64,000 nucleotides of DNA from Paenibacillus terricola (GTDB lineage Bacteria > Bacillota > Bacilli > Paenibacillales > Paenibacillaceae), in contig NZ_JACXZA010000003.1 of the NCBI RefSeq assembly GCF_014779765.1, positions 620,001 to 684,000 of the forward strand, given 5' to 3'. Positions 36,558 through 44,688 of this stretch are shown in pieces. The notes beneath the pieces are model-generated. The model had not been told where the DNA came from, ran no database searches, and saw only the letters and a list, made by a program, of their open reading frames with translations. The position numbers and the translations under genes were made by a program. How positions within the stretch are numbered: the stretch's first letter is position 1; every line of letters begins with the position of its first letter.

Positions 36558-37748
36558 TTGAAAAAGAGAATTTTAATCGCTTTCCTTGTAACCTTAGTAA
36601 TTGGTATAGGTATGTTTGGGGAGGCGTATGCCAAGAGTTACGACAAACTACCACAGGAAACATGGTCACAGAAGCCAAATGCGGATTATGTACCAATCCA
36701 AGAAGATATCTACATGGTTCCAGGCACGAATACCATCTATCTTCACGTAGGAGAAGAAAAAGCCTCTCAGACGAAAGTGTGGGCGCCTGATACGCTTCGA
36801 GCAGTAGATCAGACTACCGGAAAAGTAAAGTGGGTCTTCTCGTTTGCAAAACCAGGTTACGGATGGCCAAGTACGGAAGATCCCTTCGTGTATACACAGG
36901 ACGGAAGCGTTTATGCTTATTTCTCATCCGAAAGGTTACTATACGCAGTCAACGCTAATGGCAAGGAGAAGTGGAGCAAGCAGTTACCTATAGACACGCC
37001 ATTTGATGGGAAGCTTCATCGTTTAAGCGATGGAACATTAGTTATTGTCGCAGTGAAGTCCTCTGCCATTGGGAAGGAATCAGTACGGCTTGTAGGATTT
37101 GACGCAAACGGAAAGTCTAAGTTCGATAAAACCATCTCAGGCAGTCTTGTAACCGTCTCGAAAGACAGAATTGTGGTCAAAGCAATAACTAAATCAACAG
37201 ACGCTGTAAAAATCGTAGGTTACGATTCTTCCTTGAAGCAGGTGTATAATTACTCCTTTAACAAAGGGACATACGTTAATGAGTACACCTCTTTCACACT
37301 TACGGATGGGACATTGGTTTTCCCGACCATCGCTCCAGAAAGCAAGCAGAAGCAAACACTAATTGGCCTGTCCTCGTCCGGGAAGTTGGTCTGGAAAAGA
37401 ACACTGGACCGCAATGGACTAGCGTTTTCGGCTGGAAATGGATACTTATTCATTAATTTTACAACTAACAAATTAAGCTATTATAATCACAAAGGATTGG
37501 TAAAGGAACGTACGTTAACCGATTTCAATATGCCTGAAGGTGATGTATTACCAACGGCGAGAATTTCCTCGGACGGGAAGATCTTAGTAGATCTGATCAG
37601 TCGGCAGTATATTTTAGATCCAGTAACATTGAATAGTGTGTATGATTTCGGGGTCGGTATTAAGGGAACCATTCTGGATTATAAAAATAAAAACATAATC
37701 GTTCATTTGTGGAAAGAAAATAAGATTTCTAGCTATCATCTGACCTAG
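36558..37748 (+). CDS. secreted PQQ-type beta-propeller protein
   Basis: 396 residues from TTG 36558; the only nearby ATG (36549) stops after three codons, and GGAG lies 8 bases before the TTG. Signal peptide about 1-25 (ends AYA). The rest is propeller repeats of the PQQ/quinoprotein-like kind: LRAVDQTTGKVKWVF, LYAVNANGKEKWSKQL, LIGLSSSGKLVWKRTL. Catalytic PQQ residues are not evident, so a binding or scaffolding role is more likely than dehydrogenase activity. Transcribed divergently from the RHS gene, with similar AT-rich codon use. Confidence 0.82.
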   Translation: MKKRILIAFLVTLVIGIGMFGEAYAKSYDKLPQETWSQKPNADYVPIQEDIYMVPGTNTIYLHVGEEKASQTKVWAPDTLRAVDQTTGKVKWVFSFAKPGYGWPSTEDPFVYTQDGSVYAYFSSERLLYAVNANGKEKWSKQLPIDTPFDGKLHRLSDGTLVIVAVKSSAIGKESVRLVGFDANGKSKFDKTISGSLVTVSKDRIVVKAITKSTDAVKIVGYDSSLKQVYNYSFNKGTYVNEYTSFTLTDGTLVFPTIAPESKQKQTLIGLSSSGKLVWKRTLDRNGLAFSAGNGYLFINFTTNKLSYYNHKGLVKERTLTDFNMPEGDVLPTARISSDGKILVDLISRQYILDPVTLNSVYDFGVGIKGTILDYKNKNIIVHLWKENKISSYHLT

Positions 37749-37874
37749 AATTAGGATAACGGTCGGATGAAATCGGGCACATAGTTGCCCTGAACGTTAT
37801 TTTCCCAAGTGACACTTGAACTGTTTGATAAGGAGAACTCCTGCAATAAAGGTTGTGTGACGAATATGGATGAA

Positions 37875-37911
37875 GCCCGCTTCACAATCGTGGAGCGGGC
37901 AATTTGTTTTT
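37875..37911 (+). terminator. intrinsic terminator after the propeller gene
   Basis: GCCCGCTTCAC, loop AATC, GTGGAGCGGGC with one mismatch, then AATTTGTTTTT. Confidence 0.8.
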
Positions 37912-37988
37912 AAGATACGCGCTGTTCTGATCCTCCATATCAATGACCCTCCTCCTTCTTCATCAGATTGATCCTCATCATCCCCCCA

Positions 37989-38018
37989 TTGACAACCACC
38001 TCCCCATATGTTTAGTAT
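37989..38018 (+). promoter_or_regulatory. promoter of fabH
   Basis: TTGACA at 37989-37994 and TAGTAT at 38013-38018, 18-base spacer. The predicted start falls inside the FapR-like box at 38024-38042. Confidence 0.6.
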
Positions 38019-38023
38019 TAGGT

Positions 38024-38042
38024 ATTAGTATCTGGTACTAAT
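38024..38042. promoter_or_regulatory. FapR-type operator upstream of fabH
   Basis: ATTAGTATCTGGTACTAAT closely follows the known FapR box (TTAGTACC-type half-site and TACTAA half-site). It overlaps the predicted start site of fabH, consistent with repression relieved by malonyl-CoA. Confidence 0.75.
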
Positions 38043-38071
38043 ACCAGACAAACAAAAAGGTGGTTATCGCA

Positions 38072-39073
38072 ATGACTTCATCCTCTCGCATTCGTTCCAA
38101 CGCTAAGCTGACGGCAATCGGTTCTTATGTTCCTGATCGAAAACTTACGAACGCTGATCTCGAGCGTCTCGTCGATACGAATGACGAGTGGATCGTGCAG
38201 CGCACCGGCATCTCGGAGCGCTGCATGTCGGCGCCGGGACAGTTCACCAGCGACCTGTGCATTGAGGCTGTCGCTGATCTGCAACGCCGATATAACGTCC
38301 AGCTGGAGGACGTCGACTATATTATCGTTTCCACTACGACGCCTGATATGCCATTCCCATCCGTATCGGCACGCGTCCAGCAAGCGTTCAATATCCAGGC
38401 ATGCGGTGCAATTGACCTGCAAGCAGCATGTGCAGGATTCACGGCCGCTCTGCAAAATGCTAACGGGCTGCTCCTATCCGGCATCGCCCGCAAAGTGCTT
38501 GTCATCGGTGCCGACACGATGACGAAGATTACCGACTACACGGATCGCACGACGTGCATCCTGTTCGGAGACGGCGCTGGCGCCGTGTTGGTCGAGGCTG
38601 ATGACGACCGTGAAGGCGATCTACTCGCTTCGTACTCCGTCACGACTGGCGCTGGCGGTCATCATGTGTATCTGACCGGCCTGTCCGAGAAGATCGGCGA
38701 GCACGAGCTGCAGAACCCGGGCAAGATCGTTCAAAACGGCCGCGAGGTGTACAAATGGGCAGTCAGCACCGTGCCCGTCGGCATCGAGCAGCTGCTGGAG
38801 CGCGTCGGCCTGACTGTCGCCGATATCGACTGGTTCGTTCCGCACAGCGCGAATATGCGTATTATTGAATCGATCTGCGAACGTTCCGGCATCCCTGTTG
38901 AACGGACGCTCGCATCGCTCAAGCATTACGGCAACACTTCGTCTGCTACGATTCCGCTGGCGCTTGACTTGGCGGTACGTGACAACAAGCTGCAGCAAGG
39001 CCAATTGGTACTGCTGTATGGCTTCGGCGCAGGTCTTACCCAAGCTGGCGTTCTATTGCGCTGGGAACTATAA
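38072..39073 (+). CDS. fabH: beta-ketoacyl-ACP synthase III
   Basis: Condenses a short acyl-CoA with malonyl-ACP to begin fatty-acid synthesis; cytoplasmic. 333 residues from ATG 38072, chosen over GTG 38060 because AAAGGTGG lies 8 bases upstream of the ATG. The catalytic triad is intact: Cys120 (QAACAGF), His258 (VPHSAN) and Asn288 (YGNTSS). It is an orphan copy with no other fab genes, but its promoter carries a FapR-like box, so it belongs to the lipid regulon rather than to the glycan genes downstream. Confidence 0.94.
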   Translation: MTSSSRIRSNAKLTAIGSYVPDRKLTNADLERLVDTNDEWIVQRTGISERCMSAPGQFTSDLCIEAVADLQRRYNVQLEDVDYIIVSTTTPDMPFPSVSARVQQAFNIQACGAIDLQAACAGFTAALQNANGLLLSGIARKVLVIGADTMTKITDYTDRTTCILFGDGAGAVLVEADDDREGDLLASYSVTTGAGGHHVYLTGLSEKIGEHELQNPGKIVQNGREVYKWAVSTVPVGIEQLLERVGLTVADIDWFVPHSANMRIIESICERSGIPVERTLASLKHYGNTSSATIPLALDLAVRDNKLQQGQLVLLYGFGAGLTQAGVLLRWEL

Positions 39074-39130
39074 CCCATAACCAATCCATAACTTCCTTTC
39101 TTCCTCGCCCGCAACAAAATAGTCTCTTGT

Positions 39131-39161
39131 GGAGGAGCAGATGACGTGTCCCTGCTCCTCC
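39131..39161 (+). terminator. hairpin after fabH
   Basis: GGAGGAGCAG and CTGCTCCTCC, 10-bp perfect stem with an 11-base loop, 58 bases after the stop codon. Weak T content follows. Confidence 0.6.
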
Positions 39162-39216
39162 TATTCTCGTATGCTATCAAGAGAGCTACTACGAGAATGA
39201 ACGGAGGATACCCATC

Positions 39217-39942
39217 ATGCAGCCGGGCATGCCTATGGTGTCTATTATTATCCCCTTCTACAACTGCCCCTATGTGGATCAGGCTATTACTAGCGCGCTC
39301 AATCAGACCTACCCCAATGTCGAGATTATCGTCGTAGACGACGGATCCACGATGCATCAGGACAAACTTGCCCCTTATCTCAATCGCATTCACTATATCG
39401 GCAAAGCGAATGGCGGCACTGCTAGCGCACTTAATTACGGGATGAGCCTAGCGTCAGGCAAATATGTTGCATGGCTCAGCTCGGACGATCAATTCAAGCC
39501 GACGAAGGTCGAACGTCAGGTGGCATTCATGGAGGCAATCGGCGCGCAAATCAGCTATACCGATTTCGATATTCTCGATCAGTATTACACGATTGTCTCC
39601 CGTAATGCATCTGCCAAATACCCCTCCATGCGGGCATTATATGATGCGCTGCTGGGCGGTTGTCCCATTAACGGCTGTACCGTTATGATGACGAAGCAGC
39701 TGTTCACGGGGATGGGCGGCTTTAATGATCAGCTTCCTTACACCCACGACTATGAATTGTGGATTCGGGTCGTGCTTGCCGGCTTCAGCCTTCCTTTCAT
39801 CAATGAGTCGCTGACCGTTTATCGCAAGCATCCGGGCATGGGAACGCAGAAGCATTACGATATGATTGTGCAGGAAGCACGCAATATCGGGGGGATGTAT
39901 CGCTCCGCGCTTACGTCGCTGATCGCCCGCACACCTGGATAA
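39217..39942 (+). CDS. family 2 glycosyltransferase
   Basis: 241-residue GT-A-fold glycosyltransferase: N-terminal VSIIIPFYNCPY, nucleotide-sugar loop VDDGST, acceptor-side SSDDQF (the DxD-type metal site) and the helix YTHDYELWIRVVLAG. No membrane segment, so soluble or peripheral. GGAGG precedes ATG 39217. It is closely related to the GT2 at 41196 (same SIxIPFYN, GGTASALN and AWLSSDD signatures), probably an old duplication. It starts the short plus-strand pair of glycan genes. Confidence 0.9.
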   Translation: MQPGMPMVSIIIPFYNCPYVDQAITSALNQTYPNVEIIVVDDGSTMHQDKLAPYLNRIHYIGKANGGTASALNYGMSLASGKYVAWLSSDDQFKPTKVERQVAFMEAIGAQISYTDFDILDQYYTIVSRNASAKYPSMRALYDALLGGCPINGCTVMMTKQLFTGMGGFNDQLPYTHDYELWIRVVLAGFSLPFINESLTVYRKHPGMGTQKHYDMIVQEARNIGGMYRSALTSLIARTPG

Positions 39943-40005
39943 AATAGATCGATTCGCAGCCATTGTTCCGCGCAGCCGGAAGAAAGGAAGGTGCATCAAG
40001 CGGCT

Positions 40006-41085
40006 ATGGAAATATGGTTCATGTTCGTCATCCCAAGCGGCGGCATGCATACGCTCAATTGCGAACGCATACCCGCCTTAACAAAAACTGGCATTCGCTG
40101 CAGACTGATCTATTTTCAGCAAGGTATCGGCAGTACGCAAGGAACGATGCCTTGCCCTGTTCACTATGCGAACAAGCCGGAGGAGTTCAAGGAACTGCTC
40201 CGCCAGCATCCCCCATCCGCTATCGTCGTCAGCTCCTGGTATACGAAAGTCTATACGCTGCGCGAGGTCGGCTACGCCGGCCCGATTATCTTCGAAATTC
40301 AAGGGTTAGGCCCTCCGCAAAAAGCGCGTGAAGAAATGTCCAAGATGTACGGGTATATCCAGCCTCATGCAACTGCTGTCCTTCATCCAGGCAGTCCGCT
40401 CATTACCAGTTTACTTAGCGTCATGATGCCTCACAAAGTAAGCTATGTAATCCCAAACCCGATCAATGCTGACGCTTTTCATTACCGTTCGAAGCCTATG
40501 GACCGTAAGCTGCCGATGGTTCTCATCTGGATCGGCCGGGTCGAACCGAATAAGAATTGGGCTGAATTTTTGCTTATCGCCCACGAACTGGTGAGGCGTG
40601 GAGAGGATCCAGAGCTGTGGATGTTCGAGGACCCGACACTCTCCGAACAGAAAGATCGGCAAGCGATGGCGGGCGCGATTCATGCGCTTGGATTACAGAA
40701 CCGCATCAAGCTGCTGCCGCATGTTCCCCGCATGCAGATGGCCGAATACTTCTCTGCAGCGGCGGATGCGGGCGGCGTACTGCTTATGACCTCGTTGTCA
40801 GAAGGCGCGCCATATGCCGCATTGGAAGCGATGATATGCCGATGTCCGATCGTTACAAGCGATAATGACGGCATTCGTACGATGGTTGCTAACGGGGTTC
40901 ACGGTATCTATTACAACTTGGGAGACATTGCAGGAGCCGCGAATGCCGTCCAAAACCTCCGCCATGATAAGAAGCTTCGCAAGGCGATTGTCAGTCAAGC
41001 CGAGCAGCGCGTGCTGTCCGAATTTCAGCCAGCCAATTACGCTGCAGCCTTCCGCTTAATATTGAATCAGCTCGGGGTCCGATGA
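40006..41085 (+). CDS. family 4 glycosyltransferase
   Basis: 359-residue GT-B-fold glycosyltransferase; C-terminal Rossmann domain with IWIGRVEPNKNWAEFL and the E-x7-E motif EGAPYAALE that binds the nucleotide sugar. The frame also offers GTG 39991, but AAGGAAGG is too close to that codon; ATG 40006 gives looser but workable spacing. Start uncertain by 5 codons. It follows the GT2 gene by 63 bases and is probably co-transcribed with it. Confidence 0.85.
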   Translation: MEIWFMFVIPSGGMHTLNCERIPALTKTGIRCRLIYFQQGIGSTQGTMPCPVHYANKPEEFKELLRQHPPSAIVVSSWYTKVYTLREVGYAGPIIFEIQGLGPPQKAREEMSKMYGYIQPHATAVLHPGSPLITSLLSVMMPHKVSYVIPNPINADAFHYRSKPMDRKLPMVLIWIGRVEPNKNWAEFLLIAHELVRRGEDPELWMFEDPTLSEQKDRQAMAGAIHALGLQNRIKLLPHVPRMQMAEYFSAAADAGGVLLMTSLSEGAPYAALEAMICRCPIVTSDNDGIRTMVANGVHGIYYNLGDIAGAANAVQNLRHDKKLRKAIVSQAEQRVLSEFQPANYAAAFRLILNQLGVR

Positions 41086-41104
41086 ATAATAACGGATAAC
41101 AACA

Positions 41105-41158
41105 GGGAAGCTTGTCCTTCATCGCGCTGGCTGCAGCCAGCGGGTCGGCGATCTTCCC
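41105..41158. terminator. bidirectional hairpin between convergent glycan operons
   Basis: Outer GGGAAG/CTTCCC with an inner perfect 18-base palindrome CGCTGGCTGCAGCCAGCG (41125-41142), between the convergent stops at 41085 and 41196. Confidence 0.6.
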
Positions 41159-41195
41159 TTCCGCCGTTCCTGCCGGCTCATATACAGCACCTCTT

Positions 41196-41921
41196 CTAAC
41201 GAATGCCGAGCTGCCCAAGATACGCTGACCAGCGATGTTCATAGTGACGGAACAACGCCTTCGTCTCCTGCTCAATCACAGCCTTATGCTGAACCGTCCC
41301 CATCCCTTCATGCCATCGATAAGCAATAAGCGGCTCCGGCGTTAGATGAACGGGATACCCAGCCAGCATTACCCGATACCAATAATCGAGGTCGTGCGTA
41401 TACCGCTGATGCTCATTGAATAAACCGATTCGTTTGAACAGCTCTTTCCTCATCATAACGGTGCAGCCGTTTATCGGATTGCTGTTACGGAACGTCCGCA
41501 GCATATCATGCGCCGCCTTCGGCGGAATGACGCCTAGTTGCGTATATTTACCTCTGCCGTCCACGACATCGAAGCCTGTATGGCCGATCCAAGCGTCCGC
41601 CTTCTGCATCGCTTCAAGTTGGCGTTTTATTTTGTCCGGATAGAAGAAATCGTCAGAGCTCAGCCAAGCCACATAATCTCCGCTCGCGTATCGAAAACCG
41701 TGGTTCAACGCGCTTGCCGTACCGCCGTTTCTTTTTCCCAGATAGCTAATTCTGCCGAGGTAGGGCTTAAGCAGGTCCGCATGCTCCGTCGACCCGTCAT
41801 CGACGACGATGACCTCCACATTCGAATAGGTCTGCGCAAGCGCGCTCTCGACAGCTTCTCTGATGTAAGGATCGTTGTAGAATGGAATGACAATCGACAC
41901 TTTCGGATTTCCTAAGACCAT
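41196..41921 (-). CDS. family 2 glycosyltransferase
   Basis: 241 residues, GT-A fold, paralogue of the enzyme encoded at 39217: VSIVIPFYNDPYIREAVESA, VDDGST, WLSSDDFF, YTHDLDYWYRVMLAG. ATG 41921 has AAGGGAAGGGC upstream and sits 3 bases after the preceding stop. Last gene of the operon that starts at 47357. It would transfer one sugar of the surface glycan; donor unknown. Confidence 0.9.
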   Translation of the reverse strand: MVLGNPKVSIVIPFYNDPYIREAVESALAQTYSNVEVIVVDDGSTEHADLLKPYLGRISYLGKRNGGTASALNHGFRYASGDYVAWLSSDDFFYPDKIKRQLEAMQKADAWIGHTGFDVVDGRGKYTQLGVIPPKAAHDMLRTFRNSNPINGCTVMMRKELFKRIGLFNEHQRYTHDLDYWYRVMLAGYPVHLTPEPLIAYRWHEGMGTVQHKAVIEQETKALFRHYEHRWSAYLGQLGIR

Positions 41922-41924
41922 TCG

Positions 41925-42896
41925 TCAGCCCTTCCCTTTCTGTGCCAAAATCGCTCTCGCATCGTTAAGCGCATCCCGAAGCGACTGCTCAAGCGGTATG
42001 CGAGCCTGCCAGCCAAGCGCATGAATGCCGCTTATATCAACAGGATCAGGCGATGGCGCCGACGAATCGCCAATCTCGAATACCAGCTTGCCATGCGCCA
42101 TCGCGGTATAATGGAGTGCCAGCTGCTCCAGCGTCACGAAGCTGCCGGAGGCAACCGGATAGACGCCTCCGCTTATGCCGCTCCGCAGCAGCACCTCATA
42201 AGCAGCCATCGCATCGCGAACATCAAGGAAGTCGCGCCGCTCGTGGCGCGACGACAGGCGGAAAGGCGGCGCCGTCTCGCCTGCTGCTTCTGCCGCTTCG
42301 GTCTGCGCCGTATAGCGCGCCAGCAGTGCGCACAGCCCCTGCGAGGGACCAGGTCCAATCAGATTGGATGGCTCTGCAACGATAACATCCATGCCATAAA
42401 GCGACGACCAGCATTGCGAGACAAGCACCTGCACCATTTTGCTCAAACTATAAGGATGGAGAGGCGCAGGTACCACAGCATGGTCAACCGAGAGTCGGAA
42501 CCGCAGCATCGAGCCTGCAACGAGAACACGGCACGGGCGGCCCGCCGCTCTAACCGCTTCGAGCAGATGAACCGTCCCCATCCCGTTCGTCATCAGATAA
42601 GCCGCAGGGTCCTGCCAGGAACCGCCGACTGCGTTCAGTCCTGCCAGATGAACAATTGCATCCGGCTGTGCCTGCGCAACCGCTCGTCGTGCATCGTCCC
42701 GGTCCGTCCAGTCACAAGCGATCACTTCAAGCGTGCTGTCATGACCGGGCGCTGCGGCTCCGTGCTGTGTACGCCGAGATACAGCGGCTATGACTTCCCA
42801 TCCCGCCTGTCGAAAATATGCGACGGCATGCTCGCCGCTGAACCCGCCCGCTCCAGTCACCAATACGCGCTGGCCGTTCATGTCGACCGCATCCAT
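41925..42896 (-). CDS. NAD-dependent epimerase/dehydratase (extended SDR)
   Basis: 323-residue nucleotide-sugar enzyme of the extended short-chain dehydrogenase type, resembling GDP-mannose dehydratase/reductase-like members. NAD-binding VTGAGGFSGEHAV (residues about 13-25), active-site YSLSK, and the substrate-domain phrase DFLDVRDAMAAYEVLL. The sugar is not predictable. The start overlaps the preceding gene by 19 bases and no clear RBS is seen, so ATG 42881 is an alternative. Confidence 0.85.
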   Translation of the reverse strand: MDAVDMNGQRVLVTGAGGFSGEHAVAYFRQAGWEVIAAVSRRTQHGAAAPGHDSTLEVIACDWTDRDDARRAVAQAQPDAIVHLAGLNAVGGSWQDPAAYLMTNGMGTVHLLEAVRAAGRPCRVLVAGSMLRFRLSVDHAVVPAPLHPYSLSKMVQVLVSQCWSSLYGMDVIVAEPSNLIGPGPSQGLCALLARYTAQTEAAEAAGETAPPFRLSSRHERRDFLDVRDAMAAYEVLLRSGISGGVYPVASGSFVTLEQLALHYTAMAHGKLVFEIGDSSAPSPDPVDISGIHALGWQARIPLEQSLRDALNDARAILAQKGKG

Positions 42897-43708
42897 GCCG
42901 CCAATTCGCTTAACATTTGCGGGTAGTGCGGAGCCTCATAGCTCCAATCGGTGCGCGACGGAGCAAGCGTCCGATCAATGGCAGGCGTATCCGTCGGCGT
43001 TATAACTGCCTCACTATGATCGAATGCCCTCTGGAACAAATGCAGCAGCTCATGCTTGCTCACGACTTCCGGTGCAGCAAGCTGCACCAGTCCGCCGATC
43101 TCCGGATGCTGAATGGCATAGTGTACGGCCTTCGCAAGCTCCAGCGTCGTAACGCCATTCCAGTAGACGCGCGAATAGCCTTGAATGATCCCGGTCTGCT
43201 TCAGAAACCATTGCAGCAGACCAATTCCCGCTGGATTCAGATCCGGGCCGATAATGGAGGTGCGGATCGTAAGATGCCGCGGATCCGTCACCTCGCCAAG
43301 CGCTTTCGTCCGGCCATACACCGTCGGATTATCTGGCGAATCCTGTTCCGTGTACCGACCTTTACTTCCTGAGAAGACGCAGTCGCTGCTAATATGAATG
43401 AGACGTGCTCCTATCGTATCTGCTATATGGCGCAGCCAATGCGGGAGCAGCCCATTCACCTGATAAGCGGCGAGCGGATGCTGTTCAGCATCCGCATTAA
43501 GGATACCTGCCGCATTGACGATAACGTCAGGACGATATGCGGTAACGACAGCCAGCACCTGCTCGAGGTCCGATGCATCGAGCGGAATGCCTTCGCGATC
43601 ATCGGACCTTCTCGTCGTATGCGCGACACTTATGCCTTCCACTGTGCGAAAATAGTGAACCAGCAGATGACCGGCCATCCCATTGCCGCCGATCACAAGC
43701 AGCTTCAT
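42878..43708 (-). CDS. RmlD-like NDP-sugar 4-reductase
   Basis: 276-residue SDR of the RmlD (dTDP-4-dehydrorhamnose reductase) family: GGNGMAGHLLVHYF, SSDCVFSG, active-site YGRTK. Here it lies between a CapE/WbjB-like dehydratase and a WecB-like 2-epimerase. In that trio the RmlD-like member (as in WbvR) reduces the 4-keto group to give UDP-L-rhamnosamine, the precursor of UDP-L-QuiNAc. ATG 43708 overlaps the upstream stop as ATGA. Substrate is inferred from neighbours. Confidence 0.87.
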   Translation of the reverse strand: MKLLVIGGNGMAGHLLVHYFRTVEGISVAHTTRRSDDREGIPLDASDLEQVLAVVTAYRPDVIVNAAGILNADAEQHPLAAYQVNGLLPHWLRHIADTIGARLIHISSDCVFSGSKGRYTEQDSPDNPTVYGRTKALGEVTDPRHLTIRTSIIGPDLNPAGIGLLQWFLKQTGIIQGYSRVYWNGVTTLELAKAVHYAIQHPEIGGLVQLAAPEVVSKHELLHLFQRAFDHSEAVITPTDTPAIDRTLAPSRTDWSYEAPHYPQMLSELAAWMRST

Positions 43709-44688
43709 GCGAGGAACCCCCCGCGCTCCAGCAGCTGCCGGATATGCTCCTTATCCATAATGTTCTGACTGGAGCTGAAGCTGTCGAATTGAACCGGCGC
43801 ATACGAGCTGTAACGTTCCTTCAAGCCTGGCACATCGAGCGCCGGCAGAATAACCAGGTACTCATCGTCATAAACGACCGTGCTCTTGCTCTCGAATTCC
43901 GTCAGCAGAATTTCATGCAGCTTCTCGCCGGGGCGTGTGCCTGTCTCCACAATATCCGCCTGACGTCCGAGCGATTCCATCAGCACTTCGGCCAGATCAA
44001 CGATTCGGCAGGTCGGCATCGTCATTACGAATATTTCGCCGCCGATGCTTTCCTCCGATGCTTTGAACAGCAGCTTAATCGCATCCTGCAGCGTCAGGAA
44101 GAACCGCGTCATGCGCAGATCCGTGATGCCTACCTGCCGCTTCGACTGAATTTGATGAATGAACAGATGGACGACGCTGCCGTTCGTTCCAAGCACATTG
44201 CCGCCGCGGACGCAGACGAATTTGGTTTCCGAACGAAGCAGATTGGCGTATACGATCAACTTCTCGCCTATAGCCTTCGTCATCCCGTAGAAGTTCGATG
44301 GATTCGCTGCCTTGTCGGTCGAGATATAGATAACGCGTTTGACGCGGTTCGCAATAGCCGCTTCGATCACATTCTGCGTGCCGATTACATTCGTCTTCAA
44401 CGCTTCATAAGGCTGATCCTCGCAGACCGGAACATGCTTCAATGCCGCTAAGTGGAAAACATAGTCCACTTGTTCGCAAGCACGCATCAACGCTTCTTTA
44501 TCGCGAATATCGCCAATGCAGAACGTCAGACGCGAGTCTTCGAAAAACCGGCTCATCGACACTTGGCTTGATTCGTTTCTCGAATAGACAATAATTTGCT
44601 TCGGATTTTGCGGCAGCAGTTGACGAATTAATTCGTATCCCCACGAGCCCGTTCCACCCGTCACCAGAATACGCGAATTGTTAAACAT
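43705..44688 (-). CDS. CapE/WbjB-like UDP-GlcNAc 4,6-dehydratase/5-epimerase
   Basis: 327 residues, extended SDR of the polysaccharide-biosynthesis (CapD/FlaA1-like) group. NAD motif VTGGTGSWG, STDKAANPSNFYGMTKAIGEK with the catalytic residues of the 4,6-dehydratases, and the C-terminal TRPGEKLHEILL characteristic of this group. ATG 44688 follows GGAGGG and overlaps the wecB-like stop by 8 bases; a longer start at 44709 lacks an RBS. First step of the proposed UDP-L-sugar pathway. Confidence 0.9.
   Translation of the reverse strand: MFNNSRILVTGGTGSWGYELIRQLLPQNPKQIIVYSRNESSQVSMSRFFEDSRLTFCIGDIRDKEALMRACEQVDYVFHLAALKHVPVCEDQPYEALKTNVIGTQNVIEAAIANRVKRVIYISTDKAANPSNFYGMTKAIGEKLIVYANLLRSETKFVCVRGGNVLGTNGSVVHLFIHQIQSKRQVGITDLRMTRFFLTLQDAIKLLFKASEESIGGEIFVMTMPTCRIVDLAEVLMESLGRQADIVETGTRPGEKLHEILLTEFESKSTVVYDDEYLVILPALDVPGLKERYSSYAPVQFDSFSSSQNIMDKEHIRQLLERGGFLA

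Noticed and set aside
42021-44451. Plus-strand frames of about 300 codons opposite the nucleotide-sugar genes
   Set aside because: Arg/Gln/His-rich translations without RBS, opposite three genes with clear Rossmann and active-site motifs.
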